64,000 nucleotides of DNA from Sphaerochaeta pleomorpha str. Grapes (GTDB taxonomy: Bacteria > Spirochaetota > Spirochaetia > Sphaerochaetales > Sphaerochaetaceae). The notes below the pieces were generated by a model. It had not been told where the DNA came from and searched no databases. It was given only the letters and a program-made list of their open reading frames with translations. Made by a program: the position numbers and the translations under genes. This document shows, piece by piece, positions 55,837 through 64,000 of this stretch. The number at the start of each line of letters is the position of its first letter. Positions within the stretch are counted from its first letter, which is position 1. Location: the NCBI RefSeq assembly GCF_000236685.1, contig NC_016633.1:3291815-3355814 (forward strand), written 5' to 3'.

Positions 55837-57293
55837 GTTTTTTTCTCCCTTATGCTGGTTTCGTATATATTCAGATAAGATCGAGCTGATCTTTCCCAGG
55901 TTGCGTCAGAATCCATACACCTGATTCGAATAAGGTCCATTTCCTTTGATCCTTTTTCCCACCAGTATAATGCTCGTTTAACGCCCTCAATTATAGCATC
56001 TCCGCTTATTGTTTTAAAGAGAATTCCGGTGCCCTCCTGAGGGCTTTCATCCAGATCTATGATGCTGTCGGCTAATCCTCCTGTCTTTCGGGCAATAGGG
56101 AGCGTCCCATAGCGAAGGGAATACAGCTGGTTCAACCCACAGGGTTCATAGCGGCTTGGCATCAAGAAGAAGTCTGAGGCAGCCTCGATACGATGTGCCC
56201 CGCGGTTGGAGAACATAATGTTCACCGAGAGGTTCTCATACCTATTTGCCAGTTCCAGCATTTGCTTTTCCATGCGTTCGTCACCGGTACCCACAATGAG
56301 CATCTGCAAAGGGTAATCGCGTACCAGCTTTTCAAGGGCACAGGGAGAGCCTTCAAGTAATTCGACGAACCCTTTTTGGTCTGCTATGCGGCTGATCATG
56401 CTGATAAGTGGAATATTGGGGTCAACGGGAAGCTTGAATTCTTTCTGGACCAAAGCCTTGGTCTTTGCTTTTCCCTGCAGATCCTCACGAGAAAAATGGT
56501 CATCAAAGAAGGTGTCGGTCTGGGGATTCCATTCCTCATAATCAATGCCGTTGATAATCCCGCAAAGATTGTTGCTTCTTTCCCTCATAAGGTGATCTAA
56601 TTTGCAACCATATTCGGCAGTCTGGATTTCCTTGGCATAGGTAGGGCTTACCGTAGTGATGGCATCGGCAAATTCCAGACCGGTCTTGAGCATGTTGACC
56701 CGTTTTTCAGGTGTGTCGCCACTGAACATCCGCTTGTCGCTCTGAAGGTTTCCACCCAATAGCTGCAAACGGGAGAAGTCTCCCTGGTAAGCCAGGTTGT
56801 GTATGGTCATAATGCTTGCAGTCCCACTAAAGAATGCATCCCGTTCAAGGTCCATCAGGTAGGGGATGAAACCGCAGGTCCAATCGTGGCAATGTATGAT
56901 TTCAGGTTTCCAGTGCAAAGCCTTGCACAGAGGCAATGCTGCTTTGTTAAGGAGCATGTATCGTTCAAGGTTGTCACTGTAGGGGGTATAAGAACTATCG
57001 CCGTAGATGCCTTTCCTGTTTTGAAACCAGGGGTGGCAGAGAAAATAGAAATGGACGTTGTCGAGTTCTGTCTCAATAAAAGTGACTCGTTCGGTTTTCC
57101 CGAGAAGCGGTATATCGATACCGATTGTCATATCGGAAAAACCAGAAATGTCCATATTGCCATAACATGGAACTAACACCCGAACATCAGAACCGAGGGA
57201 GGATAATGCGGAGGAGAGAGCCCCTACCACATCAGCCAAACCCCCGGATTTTGAAAACGGCACAGATTCACTGGAAACCATGAAAATATTCAT
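55830..57293 (-). CDS. glgA: Glycogen synthase (ADP-glucose)
   Basis: A 487-residue GT5 glycogen synthase: start FMVSSESVPFSKSGGLADVVGAL (KxGGL ADP-glucose loop), IHCHDWTCGFIPYLM, MTIHNLAYQGDFS, and C-terminal SRYEPCGLNQLYSLRYGTLPIARKTGGLADS. It elongates glycogen from ADP-glucose. It is upstream of glgC and overlaps it. Confidence 0.96.
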   Translation of the reverse strand: MNIFMVSSESVPFSKSGGLADVVGALSSALSSLGSDVRVLVPCYGNMDISGFSDMTIGIDIPLLGKTERVTFIETELDNVHFYFLCHPWFQNRKGIYGDSSYTPYSDNLERYMLLNKAALPLCKALHWKPEIIHCHDWTCGFIPYLMDLERDAFFSGTASIMTIHNLAYQGDFSRLQLLGGNLQSDKRMFSGDTPEKRVNMLKTGLEFADAITTVSPTYAKEIQTAEYGCKLDHLMRERSNNLCGIINGIDYEEWNPQTDTFFDDHFSREDLQGKAKTKALVQKEFKLPVDPNIPLISMISRIADQKGFVELLEGSPCALEKLVRDYPLQMLIVGTGDERMEKQMLELANRYENLSVNIMFSNRGAHRIEAASDFFLMPSRYEPCGLNQLYSLRYGTLPIARKTGGLADSIIDLDESPQEGTGILFKTISGDAIIEGVKRALYWWEKGSKEMDLIRIRCMDSDATWERSARSYLNIYETSIREKKTW

Positions 57294-57356
57294 AAACCAA
57301 TTAGAACACTAACCGTAGGGTATCGTCAAGGATAAAAAGCCAAATCAGAGTGCTAT

Positions 57357-58292
57357 CTAGCGGTATTCCCGGCCTTCAATCTCATCAATGTATTCACTTG
57401 CGCAATGTGCGGCAATGGCTCCATCGCTTGCTGCGGTGATCAACTGTCGGAAAACAGTATCGCGGACATCACCCGCTGCATACAGGCCCTTCTCTTTGGT
57501 TTCCATTTTTTCGTTCGTGATAACATAGCCGCTCTTATCAAGCAGTTTGGCATCGAGCAGTGCTGTCTGGGGAAGCATCCCGACAAAAATAAACACGGCA
57601 TCGAAATCCCTGTGGTATTCTTCCCCTGTGACGAGGTTCTTCAGGATAACACCGGTTACGCGATTTCCATCCCCCTCGATCTTGGTAAGGGTTTGTTGCA
57701 TCACCGTTTCAATATGTCCGTTCCTGTTCACTTGGTCGACTAGGTTGTCCTGGGCTCTGAAGCGGTCCTTGCGGTGTACGATTACCACGTCGTCAGAAAG
57801 TTTGGAAAGGTAGAGGGCATCGGTCAAAGCGGTATCACCACCACCTACGACAAGGATTTTCTTTTTCTTGAAGAAAGGACCGTCACAGGTACCACAATAG
57901 GAAACCCCTTTGCCCTGGTAGGTTTCTTCACCCTCGACCCCAAGGTGACGGTGTTTTGCCCCGGTTGCAATGATTACTGCCTTGGCCTGGTAAGTTTCCC
58001 CGCTTGTAGTAGCAATAAACACATCCTTCTCTTTTTTTAAGGAAGTGACAGAACCATAGACAATTTTGGCCCCGAATTGTTCTGCCTGGGACTGGAATTT
58101 TATGCCAAGGTCATATCCACTTACCGGTTTGTCAAATCCTGGATAGTTCTCTACCATGTCGATATACATTGTTTGTCCGCCGGGGGCCATTTCTTCAATG
58201 AGAGTAACGCTTCTCCCTGCGCGGGCTCCATATTGGGCAGCGGCCATTCCTGCTACACCTGAACCTATGATAAGTATATCCTGTTCAACCAT
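57357..58292 (-). CDS. trxB: Thioredoxin reductase
   Basis: A 311-residue flavoprotein: FAD motif IIGSGVAGMAAA, redox CGTC, NADPH motif VVGGGDTALTDALYLS and a C-terminal GLYAAGDVRD. The ATG at 58292 has GGAGG upstream and overlaps the tsaB stop by 8 bases. It reduces thioredoxin with NADPH. Confidence 0.95.
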   Translation of the reverse strand: MVEQDILIIGSGVAGMAAAQYGARAGRSVTLIEEMAPGGQTMYIDMVENYPGFDKPVSGYDLGIKFQSQAEQFGAKIVYGSVTSLKKEKDVFIATTSGETYQAKAVIIATGAKHRHLGVEGEETYQGKGVSYCGTCDGPFFKKKKILVVGGGDTALTDALYLSKLSDDVVIVHRKDRFRAQDNLVDQVNRNGHIETVMQQTLTKIEGDGNRVTGVILKNLVTGEEYHRDFDAVFIFVGMLPQTALLDAKLLDKSGYVITNEKMETKEKGLYAAGDVRDTVFRQLITAASDGAIAAHCASEYIDEIEGREYR

Positions 58293-58998
58293 TGATTTCC
58301 TCCAGTTTGCGAATTTTTTCAAGTAATGCCAATTCCGCATCGCTTTTTCTGACATAGGCAGGCCCCGTTCCGATATCATCAGGACCATTATCCCTGAATT
58401 TCTTGAATCCAAGCCTGATTAAGGTCAATGCTAGGTTTGCAGATGGATTGCCATCGACAAAAAGTGCCCCGTCATAGTTTTTCAGCTGATGGGAAAAAGC
58501 GACTGCATCGGGACCGGTTACCAACGTACTAGTATGGCCTTCAAGCAGTTTTGCAATTTCATCACCATCGCAATCGAGGTCAGGGGTCTGCCGTTTTCCA
58601 TCAGCGTAAATTGCCGTGTAAAAACGTTTTTTCCTGGCGTCAATCGCAGGAACGACCGCACCATTGAAGAAGCTTACGCACTCATACAGGGCATCAAGCG
58701 TAGATATCGAAACCAAAGGAATCGATGCAGCCAGTGCAACGCCCTTGCAGGCACTCATGCCTATTCTCAGTCCGGTAAAAGACCCGGGACCGTTGGTACA
58801 GACCAATAAATCCAAGTCTTTCAGGATAAGGCCATTGTGCTTACACAGCTCAAGCATCTGGGGGACCAGCGATTCGGAATGTTGAGCTCCGTTTGCGATA
58901 GTCCTGGTCTCAAACCGTTCAAACAGGTTGTCTTCTGTTCCCCTGGCGAGACAAAGGGCCATGGCTTCAGTCGATGTGTCGACACTTAGGATGTTCAT
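58285..58998 (-). CDS. tsaB: tRNA threonylcarbamoyladenosine biosynthesis protein TsaB
   Basis: A 237-residue ASKHA-fold partner of TsaD: ILSVDTSTEAMALCLARG, QHSESLVPQMLEL, CTNGPGSFTGLRIGMSACKGVALA, and VPAIDARKKRFYTAIY. It helps make t6A37 on ANN-decoding tRNAs. It is translationally coupled to tsaE (ATGA) and to trxB. Confidence 0.94.
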   Translation of the reverse strand: MNILSVDTSTEAMALCLARGTEDNLFERFETRTIANGAQHSESLVPQMLELCKHNGLILKDLDLLVCTNGPGSFTGLRIGMSACKGVALAASIPLVSISTLDALYECVSFFNGAVVPAIDARKKRFYTAIYADGKRQTPDLDCDGDEIAKLLEGHTSTLVTGPDAVAFSHQLKNYDGALFVDGNPSANLALTLIRLGFKKFRDNGPDDIGTGPAYVRKSDAELALLEKIRKLEEING

Positions 58999-59414
58999 AG
59001 TTCGATTCCCTCAATGGTAATGACGCGTTCTTGGTTAGGCATAATGGAAATATCGACATAAATAGTCGAATCGGGAAGCATTTCCTGAATTTTTTCACTC
59101 CATTCGATCAAGGTTATACCTTTTCCGTACAACATTTCCTCACCGCCGATCATTTCGAATTCATCAGTCCCGCTGAGGCGATAGAGGTCCATATGGAAGA
59201 GTTTGTATTTCCCTTCATATTCCTGGATCAAGGTAAAGGTGGGGCTGACGATGGCTTCGTTGATTTCCAGTGCCTGGGCAATCCCTTTGGCAAGCACCGT
59301 TTTACCTGCTCCCAGACTTCCGCGTAAAGAAATCACTGAGCCGCCCTTACAAACAGAGCCAAGGCGGCGTCCGAGCTCAATGGTTTCCTGGGCGCTTTTG
59401 CTAATTATTTGCAT
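58995..59414 (-). CDS. tsaE: tRNA threonylcarbamoyladenosine biosynthesis ATPase TsaE
   Basis: A 139-residue P-loop protein: Walker A LRGSLGAGKTVLAKG, SPTFTLIQEYEGKYKLFHMDLYRL, and the acidic FEMIGGEEMLYGKGITLIEWSEKI. It is the ATPase of the TsaBDE complex for t6A. The TPR protein gene lies 6 bases upstream. Confidence 0.95.
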   Translation of the reverse strand: MQIISKSAQETIELGRRLGSVCKGGSVISLRGSLGAGKTVLAKGIAQALEINEAIVSPTFTLIQEYEGKYKLFHMDLYRLSGTDEFEMIGGEEMLYGKGITLIEWSEKIQEMLPDSTIYVDISIMPNQERVITIEGIEL

Positions 59415-59420
59415 GGTATG

Positions 59421-60758
59421 CTATTCCTCTTCATGGTCATGGTTGCAGGAACACCCTTCTTCCCCATGCTGATGGCCACACGAGCAGGCATGTCCTTCTT
59501 CCTGGGCCTCGAAAGAAACCTCGAGGTCGTCGGTATCTTCCTTTCCCTGGATATGGAAAGGTTTTTCTTTCCTTGCTCTCTGTAATTCCTGTTCCTTGAG
59601 CATGGCAGTATCTACGAATTCCTGTACTATCGGGGATGCAAGGGCCTCTCCTGTAGCATTCTGATAGTCTTCCATCAGTTTGATGATAACAGGATCGTTT
59701 CCGTCAATATTGCGGGCTAGTTCCAGAAATTCCCTGGCTTCGTCAAATTCTTCATCTTTGAGATGGAGATAGGCGAGATTGGAAAGCAGGGTGAGGTTCT
59801 CTGCATCCAGATCGACCGCTGTGTTGAGATAGTTCTTTGCAAGCTCTGTTTTTCCACTCTCCAAGGAGCAGATGGCAAGTTCGTTATAAATGTCACTGCT
59901 GCTCTCGCCGAGGGCGAGGCATTTGAGGAAAGCTTCTTCGGCTTGGGAAAATTGCTCAAGTCTTCTGAAAGCCCAGCCCTTGAGAAACCAGCCGTTCCAT
60001 ACCTTTGGGTTTTCCGTCAGGTAGGGTTCCAATAACGTAAGGGCTTTTTCCTCGTTATTCATCTGGATCTCGTCGTAGGCCTGCATCAGCGCCTTGTCAT
60101 TGTTCAGTTTGTTGTCGATATCTGAGACGATGCGCTGGACATGGGTCTTTTTGTCACTATCCTGGGCAAGGTCGAGATAGCGGTCGAGATAGTTCTTTGC
60201 AATTTCGATATTACCCTGGTACATATGAAAGAATCCGAGTTCGTTGAGGAGATTCTCATCGTCACCGAGTTTCTCGAGTCCTTCGTTAAGGGTGTTCAAA
60301 GCTTTTTGCTGGTAGAAATCGTATTGGGTCCCTTTCTTCTCATCCAGGGCCGCACGCTTGCTATATAAGGTCGCAAGGTTGATAAACGTTGCACTCTGAG
60401 GATACAGGTGGTTTACCGTCAAAAAGAGTTCCTCTGCAAAATCAAGGTCATTGTTCTTTTCCTTGGCAATCGCTGCAAGGTTGAGTTCGTTCACTGCATC
60501 GCTTTGGGAAGCCAGGACAAAATCCCTGTAATAGGCAAAATGGGGGTGTTCTGGGTTGTAGGCAATGATCTTGAGCATTCCCGCTATGATCATCTCTATG
60601 CTGATTTCTGTAGTTGCATCTATTTCTTTCTTTCCATCGGGAAGTTGCACCGGTATTTCGATGGAACTGTCGACATGGAAGCCGTTGATGTCCCTCTCCA
60701 TAGAGGAGGGTAGGTGAATAAAGAGTAGATCTTTGAATTTCTGGTTCTGTTCTGTCAT
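59421..60758 (-). CDS. TPR-repeat protein with Cys/His-rich C-terminal tail
   Basis: A 445-residue cytoplasmic protein with about seven tetratricopeptide repeats (for example NLATLYSKRAALDEKKG, ELGFFHMYQGNIEIAKNYLDRYL, AFRRLEQFSQAEEAFLKCLALG). It ends with a tail rich in Cys, His and Glu (GHACSCGHQHGEEGCSCNHDH), reminiscent of metal-binding or metallochaperone tails. TPR proteins make protein-protein contacts. The tail might bind zinc, nickel or copper; this is inferred from composition only. It is co-directional with tsaE, six bases away. Confidence 0.85.
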   Translation of the reverse strand: MTEQNQKFKDLLFIHLPSSMERDINGFHVDSSIEIPVQLPDGKKEIDATTEISIEMIIAGMLKIIAYNPEHPHFAYYRDFVLASQSDAVNELNLAAIAKEKNNDLDFAEELFLTVNHLYPQSATFINLATLYSKRAALDEKKGTQYDFYQQKALNTLNEGLEKLGDDENLLNELGFFHMYQGNIEIAKNYLDRYLDLAQDSDKKTHVQRIVSDIDNKLNNDKALMQAYDEIQMNNEEKALTLLEPYLTENPKVWNGWFLKGWAFRRLEQFSQAEEAFLKCLALGESSSDIYNELAICSLESGKTELAKNYLNTAVDLDAENLTLLSNLAYLHLKDEEFDEAREFLELARNIDGNDPVIIKLMEDYQNATGEALASPIVQEFVDTAMLKEQELQRARKEKPFHIQGKEDTDDLEVSFEAQEEGHACSCGHQHGEEGCSCNHDHEEE

Positions 60759-60781
60759 GGATTATTGTTTCCTGTATGCAA

Positions 60782-60968
60782 GAAAAACCTGCGGTGCCGG
60801 TACCGGAGAATGCTCTTGAACCTGTGGTTCAAGGGGGATGCCAGTTGTGCTGAAGATTCTGTTCCATTAAACCCCGAAAGGTTGGATCAATGCAACTCAG
60901 CTATGCCGTATCCCGTAATTGTAATTTGAGCCAAGAGACTATGGCTCCGGGCGAACACCGCAGGAACT
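60782..60968 (-). ncRNA. ssrS: 6S RNA
   Basis: About 187 bases with the 6S architecture. The closing stem is 9 bp: CCUGCGGUG (5') with CACCGCAGG (3'), followed by UUUUUCU as terminator. A second stem CCGGAG/CUCCGG leads to an open central region. On its 3' side is the hairpin CUUGAACCACAGGUUCAAG, which strongly resembles E. coli 6S. A long inner hairpin (about 60845-60905) closes the other end. 6S RNA mimics an open promoter and holds sigma-70 RNA polymerase in stationary phase. A hexamer GATATT just upstream could be its -10. Confidence 0.87.
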
Positions 60969-61042
60969 TGTCAAATATCGAGGGACAGGTTTCCCTGTCA
61001 CGTCTACATCCTACAATAAGAATAGGGTTTGTAGAAGAGGGT

Positions 61043-61078
61043 TGAAAGAAAAGAAAACGGGGCCCGAAGGTCCCGTTT
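61043..61078 (-). terminator. Rho-independent terminator before 6S RNA
   Basis: AAACGGGACC-TTCG-GGCCCCGTTT on the minus strand, UUCG loop, then TTCTTTTC. It ends the infC-rpmI-rplT-coiled-coil operon. Confidence 0.82.
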
Positions 61079-61110
61079 CCCTGGACATAGCCCAGACTAT
61101 AAAAAGTCTC

Positions 61111-61470
61111 TTAGAGTGCTGGAGAATCACCAAGGAGTGAATCCAGATCAATATCCTCTTCCATGGCCAGTGCATCACCAGAGGAAAAGCCTTCGGCGGC
61201 TTCCAACTCAAGTGCGACATCGTCCATCAAAGGAATATCATCCAACCCGTCGATAGTCGAGAGGTTATCCATTGCCTTGGCAATACTTTCCTCGATGAGC
61301 TTGTTGCTCGTCGTGAAACTTTCTGCATATTCTTCGAGTTCGGCGTTATGGGTGTTGACCAAGTCGAACTTTTCTTGGAGTTCTGCTTTCTCCTTGCGGA
61401 GCATTGCAATCAAACCTGCGGCTTTCTTGGTACGCAGTTCCAACAATTGAACGGTATCGACAACTGACAT
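61111..61470 (-). CDS. Coiled-coil protein, ZapB-like position (119 aa)
   Basis: A 119-residue acidic protein. The N-terminal half is a leucine/lysine-rich heptad coil (LLELRTKKAAGLIAMLRKEKAELQEKFDLVNTHNAELEEYAESF); the C-terminal half is very acidic. The ATG at 61470 follows AAGGAG with 5-base spacing. It lies between rplT and 6S RNA, where other bacteria have zapA or similar division genes, so a cell-division role is suggested by position and coil only. Confidence 0.65.
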   Translation of the reverse strand: MSVVDTVQLLELRTKKAAGLIAMLRKEKAELQEKFDLVNTHNAELEEYAESFTTSNKLIEESIAKAMDNLSTIDGLDDIPLMDDVALELEAAEGFSSGDALAMEEDIDLDSLLGDSPAL

Positions 61471-61508
61471 AGCCACTCCTTCCTAAAGTCTGGACAAATA
61501 CCTCCCGG

Positions 61509-61868
61509 TTATTTACCGAGGGTAACCTTTACCTGGGCAACGAGAGCAGAAAAAGCTGTTTTGTCTTCAATAGCCATATTGGAGAGAGCCTTTCTGTTGA
61601 TCTCAATGTTTGCGAGGGTCAAGCCATGCATGAACTGAGAGTAGTTGAGACCCTCAGCCTGTACGGCTGCGCTGATTCTTGCGATCCAGAGCTTGCGGAA
61701 GTCCCGCTTGCGCTCTTTACGACCACGATATGCATATTTACCAGCTTTTGCAACTGCGTCTTTTGCAACACGGTTGTTGGTACTTCTGCGTCCATAGTAA
61801 CCTTTTGCAAGGTCAAGAATCTTCTTTCTTCTGTCCTTGTGTTTTGTTCCGTCTACTGCTCTTGGCAT
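61509..61868 (-). CDS. rplT: 50S ribosomal protein L20
   Basis: A 119-residue L20 with the typical basic start MPRAVDGTKHKDRRKKILDLAKGYYGRR and internal RKRDFRKLWIARISAA. It binds 23S rRNA early in 50S assembly and represses its own operon in many bacteria. GGGGGTGGGA precedes it. Confidence 0.97.
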   Translation of the reverse strand: MPRAVDGTKHKDRRKKILDLAKGYYGRRSTNNRVAKDAVAKAGKYAYRGRKERKRDFRKLWIARISAAVQAEGLNYSQFMHGLTLANIEINRKALSNMAIEDKTAFSALVAQVKVTLGK

Positions 61869-61879
61869 TTTCCCACCCC

Positions 61880-62077
61880 CTACGCGTAAGGAAGCATAGT
61901 TTTGGCTCTTTTTGCTTCCATGTCGGCTAGAATTCCAGTTGCACGAAGGTTACCCTTACGCTTGCTGCTCTTCTTGGTGAGAATATGGCGAAGACCTTGC
62001 TTTTTATAGCGGACCTTGCCAGTCCCGGTAACGTGGTAACGCTTTGCAGCGGACCGTCTTGTTTTCATCTTGGGCAT
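61880..62077 (-). CDS. rpmI: 50S ribosomal protein L35
   Basis: A 65-residue basic protein: [33 protein letters not shown]. The ATG at 62077 has GGAAGG upstream; an upstream in-frame ATG would add three residues. It is followed by rplT 11 bases later. Confidence 0.97.
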   Translation of the reverse strand: MPKMKTRRSAAKRYHVTGTGKVRYKKQGLRHILTKKSSKRKGNLRATGILADMEAKRAKTMLPYA

Positions 62078-62166
62078 TTTTTGCACCTTCCATACTTGCG
62101 CTCACAAGGAACAAGAACCCCTTGGAGCAGCATATTCAACATCCCATACAGGATACTGTTTAGAAA

Positions 62167-62715
62167 TTAGTCTTTTTTGGCAGCAGATGGATTGTTTTTC
62201 AGAGGGCTGACAATCATGCTCATCATCTTGCCTTCCATCAATGCATCGCGGTCAAGGTTGAAACCTACACCATTTTCAGTCAGTTGGGCAAGTATCTTAT
62301 ATAATACTACCTTACCAAGTTCAGTGTGAGCGAGCTCACGACCGCGGAAACGGATACTTACCTTGACTTTATTGCCTTCGGCGAGGAAATCACCGATGAA
62401 TTTTGACTTAGTCTCAAGGTCGTGTTTCTCGATCTTGGGCTGCATTCGGATTTCCTTGATCTTTATTACGGTTTGGTTTCTTTTTGCATCCCGAATCCGT
62501 TTTTCCTGTTCATACCGGTACTTTCCGAAGTCCAGTATCTTGCAAACAGGTGGGTTTGCGGTTGGGGACACTTCCACCAAATCAAGCCCAGCGCTTTCGG
62601 CAAGCAATACTGCGTCAAATACGCTCATAATGCCTTTCTGATTTCCATCAGCATCTATGACATATACTTCTTTAGCACGGATCTGTCTATTGATCCTCAA
62701 ATCCTTCGTAGCCAA
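62167..62715 (-). CDS. infC: Translation initiation factor IF-3
   Basis: A 182-residue IF-3 from TTG at 62715, which follows AAGGAG by 5 bases. Residues LRINRQIRAKEVYVIDADG and GVGFNLDRDALMEGKMMSMIV are family-typical. No upstream ATG has ribosome-site support without adding a long unlikely hydrophobic stretch. IF-3 genes commonly use rare starts, which IF-3 itself discriminates against. First gene of the infC-rpmI-rplT operon, preceded by the promoter at 62791-62819. Confidence 0.93.
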   Translation of the reverse strand: MATKDLRINRQIRAKEVYVIDADGNQKGIMSVFDAVLLAESAGLDLVEVSPTANPPVCKILDFGKYRYEQEKRIRDAKRNQTVIKIKEIRMQPKIEKHDLETKSKFIGDFLAEGNKVKVSIRFRGRELAHTELGKVVLYKILAQLTENGVGFNLDRDALMEGKMMSMIVSPLKNNPSAAKKD

Positions 62716-62790
62716 TCGAGCTCCTTGTGTTTTCGCAGAAAACCACTGTAATTTTGTGAGGGTAAGCCAGCCAAATAGCCAGCAAGGAAT

Positions 62791-62819
62791 AATATAACAC
62801 ATGCGCTTGCATATGTCAA
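62791..62819 (-). promoter_or_regulatory. Sigma-70 promoter of the infC operon
   Basis: Minus strand TTGACA (62814-62819), 17-base spacer, TATATT (62791-62796). Predicted leader ~70 bases to the TTG start. Confidence 0.85.
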
Positions 62820-62832
62820 AGTACTGAATACC

Positions 62833-62872
62833 TAGAAAAACCAAAAGCCATCTGGAAATTTACAGATGGCTT
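62833..62872 (-). terminator. Rho-independent terminator after fructose-bisphosphate aldolase
   Basis: A perfect stem AAGCCATCTG (62845-62854) with CAGATGGCTT (62863-62872), then T-rich TTGGTTTTTC. Confidence 0.88.
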
Positions 62873-62891
62873 CTGAAAGTATTACAAAGGC

Positions 62892-63884
62892 TTAGGCCTG
62901 GCCTGCAGAACCGAGTACATCGATGTTCTTGTGCATATACATCTTTTTCAGTTCAGCTCTGGCTGGTCCGAGGTATTTGCGGGGATCGAACTCACCGGGT
63001 TTTTCTGCAAAGACCTTGCGGACCATTGCGGTCATGGCAAGGCGGGCGTCGCTGTCAATGTTGATTTTGCAAACGGCACTCTTTGAAGCAAGGCGAAGCT
63101 GTTCCTCAGGAATACCTACGCTGTCCTTGAGTTTGCCACCATACTCGTTGATCATGTTTACATATTCCATGGGAACAGAGGATGACCCGTGCAGTACGAT
63201 TGGGAAGCCTGGGAGTTTCTTCTCGATTTCCTCGAGGATGTCGAAGCGGAGCGGAGGGGGAATCAAGATGCCTTCGGCGTTGCGGGTGCACTGCTCGGGA
63301 GTGAACTTGTTTGCACCATGGCTGGTTCCAATACTGATAGCAAGGGAATCTACACCGGTTTTGGAAACGAAATCGATGACTTCGCTTGGCTGGGTGTAAT
63401 GGCTGACAGCTGAGGAAACTTCATCCTCGATGCCTGCGAGAACTCCAAGTTCACCTTCGACGGTTACGCCAAACTGGTGAGCATACTCTACAACTTTCTT
63501 GGTCAGGGCAACATTCTCGTCATACGGGAAGTGTGATCCGTCGATCATGACAGAGGAGAATCCATTGTCGATGCATTCTTTGCAAGTCTCGAAGCTGTCA
63601 CCATGGTCAAGGTGGAGGACGATAGGAATTTCACAACCAAGTTCTTTGGCATATTCCGTAGCGCCACGAGCCATGTTTCTCAAAATATTCATGTTTGCGT
63701 AATCGCGTGCACCCTTGGACACCTGGAGGATAACCGGGGACTTTGTCTCGACGCAGGCCATGATGATTGCCTGAAGTTGTTCCATGTTGTTGAAGTTATA
63801 GGCAGGGATGGCGTAACCACCCTTCACTGCTTTTGCGAACATTTCCTTGGTATTTACAAGGCCGAGTTCCTTATAGGACGTCAT
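62892..63884 (-). CDS. fba: Fructose-1,6-bisphosphate aldolase, class II
   Basis: A 330-residue zinc aldolase: metal-binding LHLDHGDSFE, YDENVALTKKVVEYAHQFGVTVEGELG, HGSSSVPMEYVNMINEYGGK and IDSDARLAMTAMVRKVF. It splits fructose 1,6-bisphosphate in glycolysis. Its promoter and terminator make a single-gene unit. Confidence 0.96.
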   Translation of the reverse strand: MTSYKELGLVNTKEMFAKAVKGGYAIPAYNFNNMEQLQAIIMACVETKSPVILQVSKGARDYANMNILRNMARGATEYAKELGCEIPIVLHLDHGDSFETCKECIDNGFSSVMIDGSHFPYDENVALTKKVVEYAHQFGVTVEGELGVLAGIEDEVSSAVSHYTQPSEVIDFVSKTGVDSLAISIGTSHGANKFTPEQCTRNAEGILIPPPLRFDILEEIEKKLPGFPIVLHGSSSVPMEYVNMINEYGGKLKDSVGIPEEQLRLASKSAVCKINIDSDARLAMTAMVRKVFAEKPGEFDPRKYLGPARAELKKMYMHKNIDVLGSAGQA

Positions 63885-63929
63885 GTGTTGCTCCTTTCAA
63901 AAAAATAGATGAAGTGTTGTATCGATACA

Positions 63930-63958
63930 AATTTAATCAATCTACCCAAACTGGTCAA
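63930..63958 (-). promoter_or_regulatory. Sigma-70 promoter of fba
   Basis: Minus strand TTGACC (63953-63958), 17-base spacer, TAAATT (63930-63935), ahead of the aldolase gene. Confidence 0.8.
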
Positions 63959-64000
63959 CCTGTATACAATCAATTGTTGACCTTACTATCCTGCACTGGT

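Overview
The window looks like chromosomal DNA of a fermentative, carbohydrate-using bacterium. My best guess is a spirochaete close to Sphaerochaeta. This rests on overall gene content (several monosaccharide ABC transporters, glycogen genes, rubrerythrin with a PerR-type regulator, many small lipoproteins) and on recalled protein resemblance, not on a search. Gene density is high, genes lie on both strands in short operons, and I see no intact mobile element, prophage, CRISPR array or plasmid gene. A few decayed reading frames are present.

Layout. 1-5.4 kb: 3' end of ftsH, lepA, galM, a hydroxypyruvate-isomerase-like gene, udk, yidD facing them, and a 56-residue unknown protein with its own promoter and terminator. 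5.5-8.4 kb: a large lipoprotein 5'-nucleotidase made of a dead and a live copy of the same domain. 8.8 kb: tRNA-Asn. 9.2-14.9 kb: a sugar isomerase-like enzyme with a complete sugar ABC transporter. 15-17.8 kb (minus): galE, phosphomannomutase/phosphoglucomutase and an unknown gene. 17.9-20.5 kb: an RlmK-type rRNA methyltransferase fused to an acidic segment and a long Arg/Asp repeat tail. 21-22 kb: perR-like regulator and rubrerythrin. 22-25.8 kb (minus): amidohydrolase, glnS and a possible lectin-fold protein. 25.9-31 kb: HD protein, PfkB kinase, HtrA protease, uvrB.

31-37.6 kb (minus): a thiamine ABC transporter behind a TPP riboswitch, followed by a small beta-barrel protein and two tandem caspase-like lipoproteins. 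37.7-40.5 kb: nnr, a membrane protein, a Nudix hydrolase and the remnant of a galactofuranose-type permease. 40.7-52 kb: a lipoprotein esterase, a LacI-type regulator facing a ChvE/GguA/GguB-type transporter, L-arabinose isomerase, an LPP20-like lipoprotein and an FGGY kinase. These form a pentose/galactose uptake and catabolism module. 52-57.3 kb (minus): a GGDEF plus HD-GYP signalling protein, then glgC and glgA. 57.4-60.8 kb (minus): trxB, tsaB, tsaE and a TPR protein with a Cys/His tail. 60.8-64 kb (minus): 6S RNA, a coiled-coil gene, rplT, rpmI, infC and class II aldolase.

Most genes are ordinary housekeeping or sugar metabolism. The parts most worth a second look are the methyltransferase with its repeat tail, the twin caspase-like lipoproteins with their barrel partner, the dead/live nucleotidase, the metal-binding-looking tail on the TPR protein, and several short coding-like remnants. 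All calls are made by reading alone; no similarity search or structure prediction was run.
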